A stretch of 64,000 nucleotides of DNA from Grammothele lineata. Lineage: Eukaryota; Basidiomycota; Agaricomycetes; Polyporales; Polyporaceae. Shown in pieces: positions 1 through 10,986 of this stretch (within the stretch, counting starts at the first letter, position 1; every line of letters starts with the position of its first letter). Under the pieces are notes generated by a model. It was not told the DNA's origin and searched no databases. It saw nothing but the letters and a program-made list of their open reading frames with translations. Location: contig NDFF03000381.1 in assembly GCA_002150815.3 (NCBI GenBank), forward strand, positions 186,001 to 250,000, given 5' to 3'. A program made the translations under genes and the position numbers.

Positions 1-450
1 GGATTACAGCCGCACAAGCCCCTCGCGTCGAGGAGACGACAGCCGCGGTCGACAACAGGATTAATGGGAGAATAGCTAGAGTACAGAAGCCAAGAGCCGG
101 GAGCGCGCGGAGGGACATGACGGACGGCACGACGATGAGGATGGTGATGGTGAGAAGGGAATAGGGGGCCAGGCACGAGCACCGAAAGCAAGGGAGGACA
201 GTGTAGCTGAGAGCAAGGAGACGCCGGGGAGGAGGAACTCGCGCGACCGACCGTGGTGAGCGGGTGAGCATGATGATGTGAGCTAGGTGAGGGAGGAGGG
301 AGGGAACGCGATGAGAATGGGAGAGAAACCCGTGTCCGGGGCTAGACCATGATGTCCGAGGGAAATCTGGAGAGAGCTTGAGGTTCATAACAGCCCGCGA
401 AATCAATACGAGCGTAACGGAAAGCAAACGATCATAATCCACACAGGCAA
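1..450. other. Non-coding flank downstream of the FYR-domain gene
   Basis: No conserved reading frame is visible. The stretch is purine-rich on the + strand and probably holds the 3' UTR of the minus-strand gene that ends at 451, plus intergenic DNA. Confidence 0.5.
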
Positions 451-3158
451 TCACCGGTCGTCGCGGGGAGAGTACGGCGCGTGGCCATTGCGCCGCACGC
501 CATTCGCGTGTAGGTAATCCGGGCTTGCCTCGCTGACGGGGGACGACGCCATGGGCGGGGGCGGGTACGCGTTTAAGATGCCTGCGAACGTTGGGGGCAC
601 TGCGGGGGGCGGCGACCCACCCCTGGACTCGTGACGGTGCACACCCTCGACGCCATTCATGTGCGAGTCGTACGGCGCGCGGTGATGCGGGGAGGGGAGC
701 GAGCCTCCCTGGGAACGGGAATGCGAATGCGAGTGGTGAAGTGACGGTGGGGGTGGCAACTGCTGGTGCGGGGGCGAGAAGTGGTCCATGTCCCTCTCTG
801 ACCGCTCCCGGTGCATGACCGGCGAGCGCGAGGCGTGGCGCGAGAGCGAATGCGCGGGGGAGTCGACGTGCATGGCACTGCCCGACGGCGGGTAGTCGTC
901 GTACCCTGCGTTGCTGGTTCGCGAACCACGACGCCCTCGGTGCCCGTAATCCGCGGGCGCGTTCGGATACTCTTGCTGGAACGTGATGGGTTTCATGGGG
1001 CCCCCGACTGGAGGTGGCGGAGCAGCGTTGCGCGGACGGAGGGACGGGTCTTCCCTCTCCACGTGGATGATCTGCAGCTCGCCATGCTTGCCGAGCACAG
1101 CTTGCGTGGGTCCAACAGCCGTGGTCGGTGTGGGGGAGGCCATTGGTTCGTCCAGGTCGGGTCGGTCCGGATATCCGTTGCCTTTCGCGTTCCCACCGGA
1201 GTATGGCGACGAGGGATCAATATCTTCGGGGAGAGCGGGGGTGACAGCAGCATGCCGGCCGCCAAGATGTCTGTGGGGGTAGAGGAGCGAAAGAGGCGTA
1301 TGAGTGATGTGGAATTGGCTTGCGTAATTGGCTCAGTGGCGTCCTCCCTCACGCTACCGCACAGTAATACACTATGTCGGGAGGTGGTGGTAACGGCGCC
1401 GCCGAGGCAAATTTGAAGGGTGCTTACCCTCCTTCCACGAAATGCTGCCACACGTAATTCTGTAATTGATTCGCGTGCGGCAGCTCCTGGATAAGATGCT
1501 TGATCGTGTTCTGCGTCAGCCCAAAGAAGTCCGGACCTGACACCGAGTTGGAGTGCATGCGCTGCCGGATCTCGTTTGCCTGACGAACGACGATAGCCCA
1601 TACCCCAGTAGCGGTGCCGGCGGCGATGACTTGATCTGGCATGTCGGTGGCGATGATCTGGAACTTAGGCCCGTCGCCCCCGTCAAGAATCTTGCAGTGA
1701 TAGACGACCTCTGCATTTCGGTCGACCATGGACAGGTATCGCCTGTACACGGTTCAACGAAAGGCGAAGGAGAGTCTATGCGTGGGAGCGTACCGCGTTA
1801 CTTCGTAGCCCACCGGGAAGATGTACCTCTCCGTGTGAAAATGCTCTCTCATACAGACTTCCCCAAGGTTCAAGACGGTCATGATGCCAACGTTGAGCGG
1901 GAGAACGGGTTTTCCATTCTTATCGCGTGGAACGGTCGGGATGCTCGAGGTGCGGGTTGTGACGGTGTGTGCCTTTAGCCGTTTTGGTTTCGTGTGCCGC
2001 TGGATGTCCGACGGGCGGGTACTCGCAGACGACGTGCGCAGCGTCATCTGCATCTGCGCCTGCGTGGGGGGAGCTCCGTGTTGGTATGGTGGAGACATTC
2101 CCTCAACCTGGATTGCTGACACATACTCATCTTGGGGCGACAGATCCGGAGACAACGACTCGGAATGCCGGTGGCCGTGCCCGGGAGGCGGACCTGCAAA
2201 TTGCGGCCCGGCAGGAGGTGGGGGGATTGACGCGCCCAGAGAGAGCGTCGAAGAACCCGGAGGGCCGTCGGCGCCAGACGACGCAGAGGGCTTCAAACGC
2301 AATCTGGGACCAGCACTTGAGTCGAACACGGGAGAAGACGGTGCCCCGCCAGACCCGTGTGCAGGGGGCGGGGGAGGCGCGCCGCGATAAACAGGGGTGG
2401 GTGCGTACGTTAAAGGAGCGCCAATGTCTCTCCCTCCCTTGGGAGCCCCGCCCCGTGGTTTACGCGTCGTGGGTCGCTTGGCAGCCTCACGCGCCTCCTC
2501 CTCCTCCCTCTCTCTCCGCTCAGCTTCCATGCGTTTGCGCGCTGCAGGGCTAATGTGACGCGACAGAAGGTGAGGGTCGATGTCGGGGTCCTCGCGTTCA
2601 ATCTCGTCTATCGCTTGACGGAGGTTTGAGACGAACATCTTCTGGTTTTTCTCGTTGAGCAGACTGCGCGGAAACGCAGTGAACGGGGGTGCTGGTACAG
2701 TGATGTTGCCATTGGTCGCTGGATTAGACTCTAGCTCCGTGATGCGATCGAGCAGGAGTCTGCAGGAACGAGATGAACACAAAAGCGCAAAACAGCCTGG
2801 AAGGCGCGTCACGTACTGTCGCTCCGCCCTCCACTTCACGTTGCGCTCGCCAGAACTCCTGAGCTGTATCATCGCCTCCTTGTGTTTCTGCGGGCAAGCG
2901 CCAGGTCACGAGCGACGTTCGCGAGCGATCGCAAGCGCAAAGAGCGAAGAGAAAGGCAAAGAGGCACACTAAGTCCACGGACGGCGCGGGGGAGCAAGTG
3001 CGATTGCCCACCTCTTCGAGCTCGAAATATTTGCGCTTGAGCCTGCTGTACTTTGCGTTGACGTCGGGCTCCTTGGACTTCTGAGCCGGCGGCTGCGGGG
3101 CGCCTGGGGCGGGGACGGGGGGCGGGCCCATGACGACGTCCTGAGGCGGGGGAGCCAT
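451..3158 (-). CDS. FYRN/FYRC-domain protein, TBRG1-like chromatin-associated factor
   Basis: Model: complement(join(451..1270,1428..1743,1795..2759,2817..2887,3012..3158)), 772 aa; all junctions are GT..AG and in phase. An N-terminal coiled-coil segment of roughly 35-125 (KYSRLKRKYFELEEKHKEA) resembles the start of TBRG1/INO80F-type proteins. Next comes a basic, proline-rich linker, then FYRN at about 357-394 (LNLGEVCMREHFHTERYIFP) and directly FYRC at about 395-499 (FQIIATDMPDQVIAAGTATG, FFGLTQNTIKHLIQELP). FYR domains occur in nuclear chromatin proteins such as MLL and TBRG1, so a nuclear chromatin role is inferred. The last 270 residues are a low-complexity His/Pro/Ser tail. The ATG at 3158 is chosen; an in-frame ATG at 3182 would add eight residues. 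The specific complex is not shown by sequence. Confidence 0.85.
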
Positions 3159-3256
3159 GGCAGCCCTGGGAGGGGCGGACATGGGGCGAGGGAGGAGGGA
3201 GGGAGGGGAGGCGGTGATGGGAGGCGGGAGAAGGGGATGAGCCTGGGGTCTTGGAC

Positions 3257-3262
3257 TATATA
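3257..3262 (-). promoter_or_regulatory. TATA-like box of the FYR-domain gene
   Basis: TATATA read on the minus strand about 100 nt upstream of the chosen ATG (3158), a spacing normal for a core promoter in filamentous fungi. Judged by position only. Confidence 0.45.
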
Positions 3263-5698
3263 GGTGGCCAGGGGAGGCGGCCAGCTGTTTGGTCCGATCC
3301 CACATTCGCTCTCTCGACGCACCGCGCCCGGCTTGGATCACTGCCCTCTCTCCGTTGTGGCGCACGTCGGCCGAGGACGCGTAAGGCGTTTATTTTTCTG
3401 TCTACCGCATACACACGACTCAGATATTGCACGTACATGCCCCCCGCCGCACGCGCGATGGGCCCGCGATGCGGGGGCGTTGAGTCGCGGAAATGGAGGA
3501 TGGGATGGCGGCCGTTCTGGGCGGCGTGGCGTTGATTGACTTGTTTGGATCGCTGAGGCGCCCGCCCCTTCCCACCCTCGCTCGTCCAGGACCCCAGAAC
3601 TCTTTTCTTCTGCGCATCCCCTTCCGACCTCCTCCGCCGCTTCACCCCTCCTGAGCCCCCGCCTTTCCATGCCAACGTCTTCGCAGAACAACGTGTCACA
3701 CACTCGCATCACATTCCGCTCGTCCCCGAAGCTCGTTCCGTCGTTTGTCTGGAACACTCTTCACCTTCCGGTTTTACTTTCCATCTATCATCTGTCAGCC
3801 GACACAAGTTGTCATACTGCCTCCACAAAGGAATAAGGCGTGCTTACGCTTCGCTCGGCGCCCTTTTCTTTCCTCCCTCCGTGGCACTTCCCCCTTCTCT
3901 CCCTGACGACCGTTTCGTCCTCTTTGAAAGTACAATGTTCTCCATTTGCCCGACCCTCTACTCAACGCCGTCGTCCATGTCGTTCGGAAGAACGTATTTC
4001 CTTATATAGGCAAATATCAACTTTCTCTTGGATTGGGCGTTCCTGAATCCGCCAGCGCCTCGTCTCGAGCATCGCTCCTGCGTCGAATGTGGCAGGTTGC
4101 ACGGGCCTGCGTTTCGTACCATCTTACGAGCTCCTCGTAAGCAAGTGGATATCCGCGCCTCGCACGCCGCAGCGGATCCTTCCGAGCGGAAGGGGCGAGC
4201 TTCCGTGCAGGCTCGTGCCAGCGGCGGCGCCGCGTGCATCTCGGAACGCTTGCTTCTATCAGTGCCACCACCTGTCACCGCCCTCTGGCGCATGCACAAA
4301 CCCAGCGAGCCTAGGTCCTCCGTTACGCCAGGCCGTTTTTGCCCGCGGCCAGGGATCCACCCCCGCTCGAGCCCGGGCGACAGCGACGGCCGCGGCGAGC
4401 CCCGCGGAGGAGCCTTGTTCGGCTCAGCCGGCGGCGAACGCGGCGTTGAGTATACTCCCGCGCCTGACCCCGTGCACCCATGACGTCGCCACCCCCGCAC
4501 TACGCAGCCACGTGTCGCCGCCGTTTCGGCATTTGCCCTCGAGTCTCTTTCAACGCGCGGTGCACCTCGAGTCTCAGTCTGCGATCACGTTGGCACTGCG
4601 CCGTGGCCGTCGTCTTATCCGTCTTTTATCGCGGTAATTGTATAGCTCCTTCCAGAGCAGCTTCTTGTGGTTCTTCCGAGGCTCCGGGCACTCGTCCTAT
4701 GCGAAAATGCCGTGGCAACCGCCCGTTCCGCTTCTGGACATGGGTATAACAAATGAGTCTCTGCCCCTTGCAGAAGATGGCTCCCAATTGAGCCTTTCGC
4801 TTGATCAGACCAACACGGCTAACGGTGGTCTTGTTTTGTGACTCGTCAAGGTCTGGCGTGCCTAGGTGACGTCGGTGGATAGTCTTTAGCTCGCTAGGCC
4901 CCGTCTGACTTCCCTAATAGCTTCGCACCTGTCCGACGATGACAGACCACCGCGGCTGCGCTCGGACAATCGCCTCTCAAATCCCCGAACGTATTCGCCT
5001 AGCCACATATAGAGGTGTACAATGAGCTCCATCGCCGAAAAGCCCTGCTTACACGCCTCGCGGCGTTCAGAGCTCCCAAGTGCTGCCAGACGCGGCGCGT
5101 CGCGGAATTCGTCTCGAGGCTTCTTAATTCAGCGAAGAAGCAGGGTGTTGACACGGACTGTCAGAGAAGCTCGTCCGCAATAAATGCGCTCTATGTGGCG
5201 CTTCCGTCCGTCCGCCCCCGTTCATCGACGTCGCTTACTAGATCGACATGGTCGCCTCCCATCCGTGGATAAGGCTGGCGAGGGGCCGAGTTGTGGCGAG
5301 ATCCCGTGTCTGAGAGAGGGTTGTGCACACGTGCGTCTGGCCGAATGCATACACGAATTCTAGCTGCGAGGGTTTGGTCGACGTCTCGCATACGAGGCGT
5401 TGGATAGATCAGACTTCTGTTGTTGCTGAGGTATGGGGTCACTTTGTACAATGATACAACGCCTGTTAGTCGTGACAATATCTCGCTCGTCATATTCCAA
5501 GCAATTCCTGTGCACATCTCACCATGCTACGGCGCCCGATGTCGCTCTCGGGGTAGCGATCAAGCATTGTAGTGTACACCCCGCCGAGACACTGCTCGCA
5601 GAATCCCGTCAAATCTCGCTAGGCCGCGGTGGTCCATATCTCCTATGTCTCGGCTCTGTTTGGCTCTAGGTCCAAAGGCACCAATATGATCCGACGCG
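3263..5698. other. Gene-poor stretch of 2.4 kb between two minus-strand genes
   Basis: It contains the upstream region of the FYR gene and the downstream region of the amidase gene. Short ORFs on both strands lack family motifs, plausible splice structure or codon bias. An unassigned TATA-like string (TTATATAGG) lies at 4002-4009 on the + strand. I see no tRNA or repeat. Confidence 0.45.
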
Positions 5699-6948
5699 CT
5701 ACGCCGCGAGCCCGCTCCTGTCGCGGGCATAGTTCCAGAGCCCAAGCCCATCCTGCCGCCGCTTCATGACGTGCAGCAGCTTCGGGCGCCCCGACCCGGG
5801 CGTGAGACTGAACATCGACGAGGAGCCGGCGAAGGTGATGCCTGCGAGTACAACGGGTAAGCTTGATATGTTGCAGCGTAATAGCGAATGTGTTTCTGAG
5901 AAGGCGTGCACGCACCGTTCTCCTCGCCGCAGCGGTTGCACACCACTACGACGACCTCTTCGCCGGGCGGCCGCCCGTCCGAGGTTGCTGTGGCCTCATC
6001 GGCATCAGTATCAAGTTCCTCAGCTTCTTCCTTGACCTTTGCCCACAGTGGCCGCAACCTCGTCGCCCAGTAGTTGATCGTGCTCCAATCCACGTCGTCC
6101 TCCGGGTCCTCCTTAGAATCGAGCCACGCATTGAGGAGGACAAGGACGCGCGTGCGGTTCGCAACGCAGTAATCCGCAAGCTCGTACGGCCCGGCGGCGA
6201 GGTCGGTCCAGAGCGCAGGAGGCTGGACGTTGAGGTCCATACAAATCGCGAGCGAGAGGGGGCCGAGGGGCGCGGGGAGGGGAAAGGTCGCGAAACCCGT
6301 GCCCGCGCTGGCCCACGTCTTGTCGGTGTCGTAGAGGTTCGTCTTGCGGTAGTGGCCCGCGGGCTGGCCGTCGGGACCGTACAGCGCTGCGGCGTTCGCG
6401 CCGACCTTCTCGACGGTCTTGGTGTTGCCGTCCTCGTCCTCGATTGTGGCTGTGTGCACCTGGTCGGCGGGTAACCGCTCTGGGTAGCCTGCGACGACGT
6501 AGCAGCGCAGACGGGCTGCGAGCTCGGCGCAGAAGTTGGAGGTGGGTCCGATGAGGGGTTCCTCGAGGAAGGCCGAGATGGAGGCCGAGTCGGGAAACAC
6601 GTAGCCTGTAAAATGGACATGAATTAGCATGGCTACGAATGCGACCGAGGTTCTTCTGATCGCACCCGTGAAGATCATTTCAGGCAGGCATACGAGATCC
6701 ACTGAGCCCGCTTTCAATCTGCGCAGCAAGTACAGCGTGAGCTACTGTGAACATCATTGGCCGAATCGTACACGTACGGAGCACATAGTCTGCGCGCGGT
6801 CGCTATGTTGTCTTGGACGCGGCCGATCTTGAGCGCATCATGGGAAGGACGCGACGCAGAAATGGCTGTATGGTGAGTAGACGTGCGTAAACGTACTGAA
6901 GACGTACCGCGTTACCTTTGGGGCGAATTGGATGACAGCGATGCGCAT
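5699..6948 (-). CDS. NTA1: Protein N-terminal amidase (Nta1-type nitrilase)
   Basis: Model: complement(join(5699..5841,5916..6605,6666..6718,6778..6827,6916..6948)), 322 aa. The enzyme deamidates N-terminal Asn/Gln, feeding the Arg/N-degron pathway. The carbon-nitrogen hydrolase fold is clear: beta-strand start MRIAVIQFAPK, catalytic Glu41 in CLPEMIFTGY, Lys133 in YRKTNLYDTDKTWAS, and nucleophile Cys167 in LSLAICMDLN. NGITFAGSS near the C-terminus is also typical of Nta1. Length is close to the family. The first coding exon is only 33 nt. The gene lies head-to-head with the SNF1 beta gene across about 700 nt. Other nitrilases are less likely because the ICMDLN and NLYDTDKTW segments are Nta1-like. 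Confidence 0.9.
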
Positions 6949-7652
6949 GGGGCGCTGTTGGACCCCTGAACGTAGAAGGGTGCTGAAGGAACGCAAGAGG
7001 GCCGTGATGTCAGGCGGGGGGCGGGAGAACGATGACGAGGGGTGCCGTGTGGCCGAGAGGGCTTCATTATGGCGGGGAGGCGGCCCGGGGCCTGTCGGGC
7101 TATCGGAGTTGGAAAGGTTGAAAATCCGATGAGGGGGAATCAGATGCGCGGAGAACGGATCGGGAGAGGGGACATGCAGATCGGCGAGGTTGACTGGCTT
7201 TGACTGCTCTGCACGTTTGCCCACGGCTGCTTACGCCGTGCACGCGGGCGATAGCCTCGAGGATTGTCCGTCTCCAGCTTGTCCACCGTCGCCGACTCGG
7301 TCCATCTCCCGCCATCTGCCTGTGAGTGCACGCGCGGCGCAAGGAGGCCCCGAGTACATCCGAGCGCGGGCTGTATCTGGATACGATCTGGAGTGGAGAA
7401 CGGGCCTAGGGGTGAGACAGGTGAGCGCGTCGGCGATTTGTCAGTGTGCGAGGGCTGGGACTGAGGGCTGAGGCGTAGCAGAGAGCGCTGCCGGATCTGA
7501 GCAAGGACGAGCCGGGCCATCTGCGTCGCATCGGGGCTCCCAGCTGGACGAGCGGCTCTGCCTCGCCGCCCGTGCTTCTCTTACTCTCCCGCCCCCGTCG
7601 CTGATCCTCTCGATTCTCGTCCCCGCCCTTATTGCCCGCGCCCCCGCCGAGC

Positions 7653-9343
7653 ATGGGCAACACATCCTCCAACCCCCAGTCGCCCTCCGCACGCCTCGAC
7701 CTCTCCGTCCGCAACGCCCAGTCTCCCGTCCGCGGCGGGAGCCCCGTCCCCTCCTCCGCCTCCAGCAGGGTCCACCGCTCCCTCCGACACAAGAAGAAAT
7801 CCCTCGAGCTCCCCGATCTGGCGTCCCTCACCCTCACCTCCGCCTCTCCCGCCAACGGCTCCCCCCATGGAGCCAACCGCAGGGCACGCGCGTCCTCCCC
7901 CATCCCCATCCCCGCCCCCGCAAACCCGCCCCCGCAGACGTTCCGCGTCCAGACAAACCTCCCCTCCGCCGCCCGCCTCGATCGCATGGGCAATGCCTCC
8001 CGCTACAAGTCCTCCTTAAGTGCATTCGCCTCCACCCGCTCCCTCCAGTCCGCCGTCACCGACTCCCCGCCCCGCGCACCCGACCCGCCCCTCAGGCCCG
8101 ACTTCGTCCCCGAGGTCATCTACAGCACCATCCCCCTCGCCATCGACGCCAAATCGGACGAGGACGGCAGCCACAAGCCGGAGCATGTCAACACTAAGAT
8201 CACCTGGAAGGGCGGTGGGAAGAAGGTCATCTTGATCCGTGCGGGCCACGACAATTGGCAGGGCCGGCAGCCGATGGAGTTCGAGTGAGTGCATCCCATC
8301 CGACCACCGCGCTATCATTTGCTCCGTCCCGCTGACCCGGTGGGTGCTCGGCAGTCCGCAGACGCAGACCTTTTGGGCGATGGTCCCGCTCCTTCCGGGC
8401 ACGCACCATTTCAAGTTTATCGTCGACGACCAGACGAAGCTCACTAATGACTACCCCCGAGCGGTCGACGATAGGGACGGGACGCTCGCCAACTACGTCT
8501 CCGTCACTGCCCCTAACACCTCCAGCTCGCCCCACCAAACGCAACTGGCCACGCCCCTCGCCAGCCCGCACCATACACACCCCAACCAGTTCAACTCGTT
8601 CTGGTCGGACTCTACGGCGGCAGGCGGTGGAGGGGGCAAGGGCAAGGATGCAGCATGGACGACAGAGATCCCCCCAGAGCTCATCGCAGCCGCCAACGAA
8701 GAGGAAGCGTACCTCGCCAGCGCGGACTCGCCCACCACATCTGCTAGCGGTGTCCCGACTCCGAACATTCCGCCTGCCCCCGCCCTCCCCCGGCACCTCG
8801 ACAAACTAATCCTCAACGTCCGCCCCCCAGCGATGACCGGCCCGAGCGCGTCCTCGAGCTCCGGCGACCGAGAGAGACGACGGAGCGGCCGCGACAGGCA
8901 GCGCCGGGAACGGGAACGGGCGCGCGACGGCCGCCCCGCGACGCTCGGCATGACCGCGGCCGAGCTCGCGGCGGAAGACGGCGTCGTCCCCGGGCCGATG
9001 CACCTCCCCGTCGTCACCGCAGGCGGCACGGAGGTCGCGCAAATCCCTGCGGGGCCCCCGACGCCCCCGCTTGCGGGCGCGGGTGCGGGAGGTAAGCCGT
9101 GGGACGGGCCCGGGATCTCGGACGACGCGAGCGTGCTGCCGGTCCCGAGCCACGTCGTGCTGCACCATCTGAGCACGAGCGCGATCAGGAACGGGGTGCT
9201 GGCGGTCGCGAATACGACGCGGTACAGGAAGAAGGTGCGTTCGCGCGTTCGGGTCCACACGATTATGCGCAGAGGGGAGACTATGCACTGACGCGCAGTC
9301 GGCTTTGCAGTACATTACGACGATCTACTACAAGCCGACATGA
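7653..9343 (+). CDS. SNF1/AMPK complex beta subunit (Gal83/Sip1/Sip2 family)
   Basis: Model: join(7653..8284,8355..9234,9311..9343), 514 aa. It is the scaffold of the SNF1 energy-sensing kinase. The start MGNTSSNP fits an N-myristoylation signal, which favours this ATG over the one at 7632. A glycogen-binding (AMPK1-CBM) domain lies near 190-250: ITWKGGGKKVILIRAGHDNW, then MEFDPQTQTFWAMVPLLPGT across the first intron. The C-terminal ASC domain ends in HVVLHHLSTSAIRNGVLAVA, TTRYRKKYITTIYYKPT, and its last 10 residues are on a 33-nt exon. A Ser/Pro- and Arg-rich linker (about 290-420) separates the domains. Only the paralogue assignment within the family is uncertain. Confidence 0.93.
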
Positions 9344-10986
9344 CCCCCCGGCCGCCTCGGCCGCGACCGTACGTGCGCCCGCGATTGGATGTACGCGCCC
9401 GATCGGGGCGCGAACTTCGAAGAGGCCGTATTCCGGGACGTTGTTCCACAGCCCATGCTACCGCTACCGCTACCACCATCCCCATAGACTGCCAGCACTA
9501 CCACATGCTCTCATCTGTAGGCTCCTCCATCCCCCCATTCGACGGACCGTCCGTGACCCGTGATGACTTCCGTTCTTGCGCTCGTTCGTTCCCCGCGCCC
9601 TTATTCGCACTCGCACCCCACACCCCGCTTTAGAGAGGACGGCGGCGATCGCCGGCCCCGTCCCATAGGCCCCAGGCCCCGCGTCCCGCACCTTGGTGGT
9701 TTACCCGCCGCCAAGGACACTATAGACTTCGGCGAGACCGTGTTGTAGCTCTCCCCCCCCTCCGATGCCCTATCTATCTACCCCGCTCCCTACCGGTCCG
9801 CCGCCCGTTCCCTGCCGTGTACGCATGTCTGGAGAAGAACACGCGAAAAAGAAAGAAAAAATGTATTGATATGTTTCCCGCTTTTCCGTTCCTGCTTTGT
9901 CTGTGGCGTGCGCCTGCAAAATCTCCTTCCACCTTTTCCGTCTCCGTTGACGCGGACAGCTCACGACAAACTGTAGCAGGGCCTGTCGTTCGCATTCGCC
10001 CCGCCATCTCGCGCTCGACTGGGTCCGCCGAGGTGCCATTCATCGTTTCTCCCAAATTCGCGTTCTCTCGCTATCTGGGGCCCAGCAACAGTAGTACTTA
10101 CCTTCGCGTTTGTGCCAGCGGTCGCATTCTTCCATTTCCATTTACCTCTCGCTCTACGTTCCGGTGTGCCTTCGCTCCCTCCCCGTTCATACTACTGTAT
10201 CCATTCCCTTCTTCCCTCTCTTTCTGTTCATCTCGTCTCGCAAGTGCTTACGCGTCCACCATTTTCTTTCATTGTACATACATGCATACATTCCACGCGG
10301 CTCATGAGTCCCGGTGGCTTCAGATCAGCTTGTGCCTTTGTATATACACACGCATTCGCCTTCCGGTTCTCCCGCGAGACTCGTCCCGTCATTCATGATC
10401 GACTACTCACCATCACCATCATCATCACCACCACTCAGTACTTGACAATGTATACCGAACCTTCGTGCCTCACTTCCGGGTGTGATGCGTGCGTACCATA
10501 TCAGGCGTTGAGAACGATAACGCCCGACGCTCATGACTCCAGGTTCGCCCACTGGCCATGCCCCACGTTGCAAGCCGGCTGAATATTTTGTAAGAAGCTC
10601 GCCGCGGCGTCAACGGGATTGACCAGCCCGCCGAAAAGCGTATCGATAATTCGCATCCAACATCCGCACTAATCTTTGCACAAAGTCCAAGCTATATTTA
10701 TGGTACAAGCGAGCGTCCCACACAAGGGTCCCGCAAACTACGTATAGGAGAGCAGGGATACGTGGGAGTAAGGAGGAGGTCGCGCCGAGACGCGTCGCCG
10801 CCAGAGGCACCGCCTTGACGGGTCCATCTTGGGCAGGACGTCGAAGCGACGCGCGGACGCTCCCAGGCACGAGGAGTTACAAACGGAGTGGGGAGAGCGT
10901 GTCTTCAGGGGTCGTGTGTGTGCGTGCCATGTGCCGGGGGATTGACCCAAAGGCACAAGCCTTTAGACCTGCACGACGCCGAACAG
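9344..10986. other. 3' UTR and intergenic stretch with pyrimidine-rich DNA
   Basis: Starts with the SNF1 beta 3' region. A short CAT/CAC simple-sequence run lies at about 10407-10434 and a C-run near 9751-9760. No protein family is recognisable; ORFs at 9817-10582 are low-complexity Ser/Leu translations of pyrimidine-rich DNA. Confidence 0.45.
10407..10434. repeat. CAC/CAT trinucleotide tract
   Basis: Imperfect run of CAC, CAT and ATC triplets in the intergenic stretch downstream of the SNF1 beta gene; not within a coding exon. Confidence 0.6.
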
